Positions 59,388-64,000 of a stretch of 64,000 bases of DNA are shown here, piece after piece. Every line of letters starts with the position of its first letter. Position 1 is the first letter of the stretch. The stretch is from SP197 sp965242595 (lineage in GTDB: Bacteria > Pseudomonadota > Alphaproteobacteria > SP197), in the NCBI GenBank assembly GCA_965242595.1, contig OZ251464.1:1488001-1552000 (forward strand). Reading direction: 5' to 3'. A program made the translations under genes and the position numbers. Under the pieces are notes generated by a model. That model was not told where the DNA came from. It did not search any database and worked only from the letters and a program-made list of their open reading frames with translations.

Positions 59388-60328
59388 CAGGCCGAAAGCC
59401 GCCGTTTCAGGGCGGCGAAATCCCGGCCGGCATGGTGGGAGGAGCGGGTGAGCGGGCTGGCGCTGACCATCTGGAAGCCCTTGGCATAGCCGATCCGCTC
59501 CAGCTCCTGGAACTCGTCCGGCGTCCAGAAGCGCCCGACCGGGCGGTGGTGCGGGGTGGGTTGCAGATATTGACCGACGGTGAGGAAGGCGACCCCGGCC
59601 GCGCGCAGATCGTCCATGGTTTGCAGCACCTCGTCCCGGCCCTCGCCCAGCCCCACCATCAGGCCCGATTTGGTGACGATGGCGGGCGCGGCCCGTTTCA
59701 CCTGCCAGAGCAGGTTGAGCGAGGCAAAGTAACGCGCGCCGGGGCGAACCTGGCGATAGAGGCGCGCCACCGTTTCCAGATTGTGGTTGAAGACATCGGG
59801 GTGGGCGGCGACCAGGCATTCCACCGCGCCCGGTTTGTGCAGGAAATCGGGGGTGAGCACCTCGATGCTGGTCGTGGGCGCGGCTTGGCGCAGCTGGCGG
59901 ATGCAGGCCGCGAAATGACCGGCGCCGCCATCCGGCAGGTCGTCGCGATCGACCGAGGTGACGACCACATGGTCCAGCCCCAACTCTGCCACCATGGCGG
60001 CCAGCCGGGCCGGCTCGCCAGCATCGACCGGGCGCGGGCGCCCGGTGGCGACATGGCAGAAGGCGCAGCCGCGGGTGCAGATATCGCCCAGAACCATCAC
60101 CGTGGCGTGGTTTTCGGCCCAGCATTCGCCGATATTGGGGCAGGCGGCTTCTTCGCACACGGTGGCGAGGCCGGCCCGGCGCACCCGTTGCCGCATGGCC
60201 TGGAAGGCGGGCGAACCCGGCGCGCGGGCGCGGATCCAGGGCGGCTTGCGGGCGGGCGCGGACGGTGCCTTCCAGGTTTTCTCCGGATGGCGGGCGGGCG
60301 CGGCGGCTGTGAGCGACAGGCGGGTGAT
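59387..60328 (-). CDS. lipA: Lipoyl synthase, probable AUC start
   Basis: A 313-residue radical-SAM enzyme inserting two sulfurs into octanoyl-lysine. The auxiliary-cluster cysteines are in TVCEEAACPNIGECW and the SAM cluster in ICTRGCAFCHV; HHAGRDFAALKRRL near the end is conserved. The conserved KPPWIRARAPG requires a start well upstream of the first Met. In frame there is no ATG, GTG or TTG; ATC at 60328 lies six bases after a perfect AGGAG. The gene begins 18 bases after lpdA. Paired with lipB at 21.2 kb. Confidence 0.9.
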   Translation of the reverse strand: MTRLSLTAAAPARHPEKTWKAPSAPARKPPWIRARAPGSPAFQAMRQRVRRAGLATVCEEAACPNIGECWAENHATVMVLGDICTRGCAFCHVATGRPRPVDAGEPARLAAMVAELGLDHVVVTSVDRDDLPDGGAGHFAACIRQLRQAAPTTSIEVLTPDFLHKPGAVECLVAAHPDVFNHNLETVARLYRQVRPGARYFASLNLLWQVKRAAPAIVTKSGLMVGLGEGRDEVLQTMDDLRAAGVAFLTVGQYLQPTPHHRPVGRFWTPDEFQELERIGYAKGFQMVSASPLTRSSHHAGRDFAALKRRLSA

Positions 60329-60345
60329 GGGATGCTCCTGTGCCT

Positions 60346-61746
60346 TCAGATATGGATGGCGCGCCCCCAGGCGGCAAGCACCGCCTCGTGCATGGCCTCC
60401 GAGAGCGTGGGGTGGGGGAAGATGGTGGCCATCAGCTCGGCCTCGGTGGTCTCCAGGGTGCGGGCGACGGCATAGCCGCCGATCAGCTCCGTCACCTCGG
60501 CCCCGATCATGTGGGCGCCCAGCAGCGCGCCGCTGTTGGCGTCGAAGACGGTTTTCACCAGGCCGCTGTCGCTGCCCATGGCGATGGCTTTGCCATTGCC
60601 GGCGAAGGGGAAGCGGCCGATGCGGAGCTCGTGACCGGCGGCCCGGGCCGCCTCTTCGGTGAGGCCGATGCTGGCGATCTGGGGGCGGCTGTAGGTGCAG
60701 GCGGGGATGGCGCCGGGGCCGGGCGGGTGGAGGCCTTCCAGGCCGGCGATGCGCTCGACGCAGAGGATGCCCTCGTGGCTGGCCTTGTGGGCGAGCCAGG
60801 GTGGGCCGGCGAGATCGCCGATGGCGTAGATGCCGTCTTCGCCGGTCCGCTGCCAGCGGTCCACCGCCACATGGTGGTTTTCGACCGCCACGGCCGTGCC
60901 TTCCAGGCCGATGTCTTCGACATTGCCGCGGATGCCGATGGCCAGGATGGCGCGCTCTACCTTCACCTCCCGGGAGGCGCCGGCGCCGTCTTCCAGGGCG
61001 AAGCGGGCGCCCCGGCCCGAAGCGGCGAGCAGGCGGGCGCTGGTGCCGGTGTGGAAGGCGATGCCGCGGCCCGCGAAGGCCTGATGCGCCAGGGCCGAGA
61101 TTTCGGCGTCCTCGGCGGGGAGGATGCGCTCTGCCGCCTCGACCACGCTGACCTCGGCCCCCATCTCCCGGTAGAAGCTGGCGAACTCGATGCCGATGGC
61201 GCCGGCGCCGATCACCAGCAGCGAGGCCGGGATGCGCTTTGGCACCATGGCTTCCTTGTAGGTCCACAGCACGCGCCCATCCGCCTTCGCCGCCGGCAGC
61301 TGGCGGGGCCGGGCACCGGTGGCGAGCACGATATGGGGGGCGGCGAGTTCGATGCCTTCATCCTTGCCGGCCACCGCCAGCCGGCCGGGGCCGGCGAGGC
61401 GGCCGTGGCCGGTGAAGACGGCGACCCGGTTCTTCTTCAGCAGCTGTTCGACCCCCCTGGCGAGCCTGGCGGCCACCCGGCGGCTGCGGGCGACGGTCTC
61501 GCCGGTATCGAAGGCGATGTTCTCTGCCTTCAGCCCGAAGGCGGAGGCGTGTTTCAGTAGGTGCATGACCTCTGCCGAATGCAGCAGCGCCTTGGTGGGA
61601 ATGCAGCCCCAATTGAGGCAGATGCCGCCCAGATGCTCGCGTTCCACCAGCGCCACCTTCATGCCCAGCTGGCGGGCGCGGATGGCGGCGACATAGCCCC
61701 CGGGGCCGCCGCCCAGGACGGCGAGGTCGAAGCGGCGGGTGTCCAT
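60346..61746 (-). CDS. lpdA: Dihydrolipoyl dehydrogenase (E3)
   Basis: A 466-residue FAD disulfide oxidoreductase reoxidising dihydrolipoamide in PDH and related complexes. FAD loop VLGGGPGGYVAAIRARQLG, the redox pair in GGICLNWGCIPTKALLHSA (Cys-x4-Cys), NAD loop LVIGAGAIGIEFASFY and the C-terminal HPTLSEAMHEAVLAA with His-Glu. The start has GGAGACGGG five bases upstream. Nine bases after pdhC. Confidence 0.95.
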   Translation of the reverse strand: MDTRRFDLAVLGGGPGGYVAAIRARQLGMKVALVEREHLGGICLNWGCIPTKALLHSAEVMHLLKHASAFGLKAENIAFDTGETVARSRRVAARLARGVEQLLKKNRVAVFTGHGRLAGPGRLAVAGKDEGIELAAPHIVLATGARPRQLPAAKADGRVLWTYKEAMVPKRIPASLLVIGAGAIGIEFASFYREMGAEVSVVEAAERILPAEDAEISALAHQAFAGRGIAFHTGTSARLLAASGRGARFALEDGAGASREVKVERAILAIGIRGNVEDIGLEGTAVAVENHHVAVDRWQRTGEDGIYAIGDLAGPPWLAHKASHEGILCVERIAGLEGLHPPGPGAIPACTYSRPQIASIGLTEEAARAAGHELRIGRFPFAGNGKAIAMGSDSGLVKTVFDANSGALLGAHMIGAEVTELIGGYAVARTLETTEAELMATIFPHPTLSEAMHEAVLAAWGRAIHI

Positions 61747-61755
61747 GCCCGTCTC

Positions 61756-62991
61756 CTACAGCAGCAGGGCGAGCGGGTCTTCGACCAGGCCCTTGAAGGC
61801 CGCCAGCAGCCGGGCGGCGATGACCCCGTCGATGACCCGGTGGTCGGCCGAAAGCGTGCAGGTCATCAGCGTTGCCACGGCCAGCGCGCCGTCCCTGGCC
61901 ACCGGGCGCGGCTGGCCGGCGCCGACCGCCAGGATGCCGGCCTGGGGCGGATTGATGACGGCGTCGAACTGGCGCACGCCATACATGCCCAGATTGGAGA
62001 GGGTGAAGCCGCCGCCCCGGTAATCCTCCGGCAGCAGCTTGCCGGCCCGGGCGCGGGAGGCCAGCGCCGCCATCTCTTGCGAGATCGCCACCAGGCCCTT
62101 GTCCTGGACAGCGCGCAGCACGGGGGTGAGGAGGCCGCCCTCGACGGCGACGGCGACGGCGAGATCGACCGAGGAGAAACGGTGGATGGCATCGCCCGCC
62201 CATTGCGCATTGGCGTCCGGCACCTGGACCAGGGCCAGAGCCAGGGCGCGGATGAGGAAATCGTTGATCGAGAGCTTGCCATCGCCGCGCCGGTTGATCT
62301 GGGAGCGCAGCGCCAGCAGAGCGTCCAGGTCGCAATCGGCCGTGAGATAGAAATGGGGGATGGTCCGCTTTGCCTCCTGCAGCCGTTCGGCGATGGTGCG
62401 GCGCATGGCGGTGAGACGGACCTTCTGAAAGGCGGCCGGGGCGGCTGCGGCCGGCGCGGCGGCGGGTTTGCCGGCGGCCAGGACGGCCTCGATGTCGCGC
62501 TTGACGATGCGACCGCGGGGGCCGCTGCCGGCGATGCCGGCCAGATTCAGCCCGGCCTGGCGGGCCATGCTGCGGGCCAGCGGGCTGGCGGCGATGCGCT
62601 GCTCTTTTCCGCCGGAGGGGGGCGCAGTTTGTGGTGCGGCCTGTGGTGCGGCCTGTGGCGACGGGGCCGGCGCCGGCGCTGCCGTCGGGGCCGATGGCGG
62701 GGCCGATGCGGCGCCCTGCGGGCCGGTGGGAAGGGCGGCGGCGTCTTCGCCTTCCTGAAGCAGAACGGCGATGGCCTGGTTCACCGCCACATTGTCGGTG
62801 CCTTCGGCCACCAGGATACGGGCCAGGGTGCCATCGTCGGCGGCCTCGATCTCCATGGTGGCCTTGTCGGTTTCCACCTCGGCCAGGATGTCGCCCGCCC
62901 GCACGGCATCGCCCTCGGCGACCAGCCAGCGGGCCAGGGTGCCTTCCGTCATGGTCGGCGACATCTGCGGCATGGCGATGGTGACCGGCAT
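61756..62991 (-). CDS. pdhC: Dihydrolipoamide acetyltransferase (E2 of PDH)
   Basis: A 411-residue E2. One lipoyl domain (residues 1-80; lipoyl-Lys in VETDKATMEIEAAD), a Pro/Ala/Gln linker with a 12-base tandem repeat, the peripheral-subunit-binding domain (SPLARSMARQAGLNLAGIAGSGPRGRIVKRDI), and the catalytic domain with SADHRVIDGV (His-x3-Asp). It forms the core. ATG at 62991 gives the lipoyl domain start MPVTIAMPQMSPTMTEG; an upstream Met is a shadow of pdhB. 13 bases after pdhB. Confidence 0.94.
   Translation of the reverse strand: MPVTIAMPQMSPTMTEGTLARWLVAEGDAVRAGDILAEVETDKATMEIEAADDGTLARILVAEGTDNVAVNQAIAVLLQEGEDAAALPTGPQGAASAPPSAPTAAPAPAPSPQAAPQAAPQTAPPSGGKEQRIAASPLARSMARQAGLNLAGIAGSGPRGRIVKRDIEAVLAAGKPAAAPAAAAPAAFQKVRLTAMRRTIAERLQEAKRTIPHFYLTADCDLDALLALRSQINRRGDGKLSINDFLIRALALALVQVPDANAQWAGDAIHRFSSVDLAVAVAVEGGLLTPVLRAVQDKGLVAISQEMAALASRARAGKLLPEDYRGGGFTLSNLGMYGVRQFDAVINPPQAGILAVGAGQPRPVARDGALAVATLMTCTLSADHRVIDGVIAARLLAAFKGLVEDPLALLL
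62630..62658. repeat. Tandem 12-bp repeat in the pdhC linker
   Basis: TGTGGTGCGGCC occurs twice in tandem at 62630-62641 and 62642-62653, with a partial third copy. On the minus strand it encodes the repeated AAPQ units of the flexible E2 linker. Copy number could vary by slippage without a frameshift. Confidence 0.7.
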
Positions 62992-63004
62992 GGCTGTTCC
63001 CCGT

Positions 63005-63988
63005 TCAGGCCGCAGCGTAGCAGACGCTGCGCACGGCGGCGGCGATGCTCTCGGCCTGCGGCAGAGCGGCCCGTTCCAGATTGGCGGCATAGGGCAGCGG
63101 CACGGCGGCGGCCGCGACCCGCTGCGGCGGCGCGTCCAGCAGGTCGAAGCCCTGTTCCACGGCCATGGCGGCGATTTCGGCCCCCAGGCCGGCGAAGGCC
63201 CAGCCTTCCTCTACCGTGACCAGCCGGTTGGTTCGGGCCAGCGAGGCCAGCAGTGTGGCGGTGTCCATGGGGCGCACGCTGCGCAGATTGACAACCTCTG
63301 CCTCAATGCCCTCGCCGGCCAGGGTGCGGGCGGCCTCCAGCGCTTTGGCGACCATGATCGAGCAGGCGACGACGGTCACATCCCGCCCTTCCCTTTCCAC
63401 CTTGGCCTTGCCGATGGGCACCAGCAGCTCGCCCTCGGGCAGCGCGAAGCTGTGGCCGTAGAGAATCTCGTTTTCCAGGAAGATCACCGGGTTGGGGTCG
63501 CGGATGGCGGATTTCAGCAGCCCCTTGGCATCTTCGGCCGAATAGGGCGCCACCACCTTCAGCCCCGGCACATGCGCATACCAGGAGGTGAAATCCTGCG
63601 AATGCTGGGCCGCCACCCGCGCCGCCGCGCCGTTGGGGCCGCGAAAGACGATGGGGCAGCGCAGCTGACCCCCCGACATGTAGAGGGTTTTGGCGGCGGA
63701 GTTGACGATCTGATCGATGGCCTGCATGGCGAAATTGAAGGTCATGAACTCGGTGATGGGCTTGAGGCCGGCCATGGCCGCGCCCACCGACAGGCCTGCG
63801 AAGCCGTGTTCGGTGATGGGGGTGTCGATCACCCGCCGCTCGCCGAACTCTTCCAGCAGCCCCTGGCTGACCTTGTAGGCGCCCTGATACTGGCCGACCT
63901 CTTCGCCGATCAGGAACACGTCGCCATCGCGGCGCATCTCTTCGGCCATGGCGTCGCGCAGGGCTTCGCGGACGGTGATCTCAGCCAT
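63005..63988 (-). CDS. pdhB: Pyruvate dehydrogenase E1 beta subunit
   Basis: A 327-residue transketolase-like beta subunit. EITVREALRDAMAEEMRRDGDVFLIGEEVGQYQGAYKVSQGL opens it, then IDTPITEHGFAGLSVGAAMAGLKPITEFMTFNFAMQAIDQIVN, VFRGPNGAAARVAAQHSQDFTSWYAH and the C-terminal VEEGWAFAGLGAEIAAMAVEQ. It works with the alpha subunit, expected beyond the right edge. It lacks the N-terminal lipoyl domain often fused to PdhB in rhizobial-type relatives. RBS lies between 63989 and the window end. Confidence 0.94.
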   Translation of the reverse strand: MAEITVREALRDAMAEEMRRDGDVFLIGEEVGQYQGAYKVSQGLLEEFGERRVIDTPITEHGFAGLSVGAAMAGLKPITEFMTFNFAMQAIDQIVNSAAKTLYMSGGQLRCPIVFRGPNGAAARVAAQHSQDFTSWYAHVPGLKVVAPYSAEDAKGLLKSAIRDPNPVIFLENEILYGHSFALPEGELLVPIGKAKVEREGRDVTVVACSIMVAKALEAARTLAGEGIEAEVVNLRSVRPMDTATLLASLARTNRLVTVEEGWAFAGLGAEIAAMAVEQGFDLLDAPPQRVAAAAVPLPYAANLERAALPQAESIAAAVRSVCYAAA

Positions 63989-64000
63989 CGTTTTCCCCCG

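Noticed and set aside
62620..62660. CRISPR-like array from tandem repeats
   Set aside because: Repeats are 12 bases, contiguous, without spacers and coding for an Ala/Gln/Pro linker.

Overview
The window is a very GC-rich bacterial chromosome segment with tightly packed genes. Gene content and order point to an alphaproteobacterium, probably of the Rhodospirillales type; this is inferred, since there is no 16S gene. The evidence is a fused ispDF, an alpha operon of rpsM-rpsK-rpoA-rplQ without rpsD, rplQ followed by rarA-crcB-rluC-atp12, a tmk-holB-metG-tatD run, ntrY-ntrX-trkA near hfq-hflX, and pdhB-pdhC-lpdA-lipA-ratA. No phage, IS element, CRISPR array or rRNA was seen. There is one tRNA gene, tRNA-Leu(GAG).

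Layout. 1-1.7 kb: the end of an amidohydrolase gene, dusA and a VOC-fold protein. 1.8-10.1 kb: a minus-strand catabolic/transport locus. It holds a branched-chain-amino-acid-type ABC transporter, a fused kinase/PLP phospho-lyase, and a second, spermidine-type binding protein. 10.3-17.3 kb: an AI-2E-type membrane protein, the alpha operon with its own consensus promoter, rarA, crcB, an RluC-type pseudouridine synthase and atp12. 17.3-23.4 kb: propionyl-CoA carboxylase pccB/pccA, acylphosphatase, lipB, tRNA-Leu and mgtE. 23.5-25.7 kb: an accessory patch with hicA, a convergent HicB-like gene with a near-consensus promoter, an AT-richer PD-(D/E)XK-type nuclease gene and a DUF1640-like gene. 25.7-31.1 kb: a minus-strand sulfur amino-acid run (cysK, alaX, sseA, GNAT, metC-like lyase, PLP dehydratase). 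31.2-33.1 kb: a divergent cupin/class III aminotransferase pair. 33.2-37.5 kb: ppx, ppk1 and a SixA-like phosphatase. 37.5-39.2 kb: a small membrane protein, a protein phosphatase and nicotinamidase.

39.2-48.2 kb: a plus-strand run for cell wall and housekeeping (mltB, rlpA, dacC, tmk, holB, metG, tatD, a GST, mazG). 48.1-56.6 kb: a minus-strand run (a CcsA-like protein, ntrY, ntrX, trkA, a D-amino-acid transaminase, hfq, hflX). 56.8-58.9 kb: ispDF, a decayed pgpA and cinA. 58.9-64 kb: pyruvate dehydrogenase genes with lipA and a RatA/Coq10-like gene. Lipoate supply (lipB, lipA) and its consumers (the PDH complex) are both present. PccAB with acylphosphatase, and ppk1 with ppx, are other coherent pairs.

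The best candidates for something new are: (i) the 1.8-10.1 kb locus, where a hydroxylysine-kinase-like domain is fused to an AGXT2L-type phospho-lyase and sits with two kinds of solute-binding protein; (ii) the pgpA remnant, which has lost its catalytic acids and reading frame; (iii) lipA, which appears to start on AUC with an ideal Shine-Dalgarno; and (iv) the tail-to-tail hicA/HicB-like pair beside an AT-rich nuclease gene. Coordinates come from reading the sequence and start codons are chosen by hand; no database search was possible.
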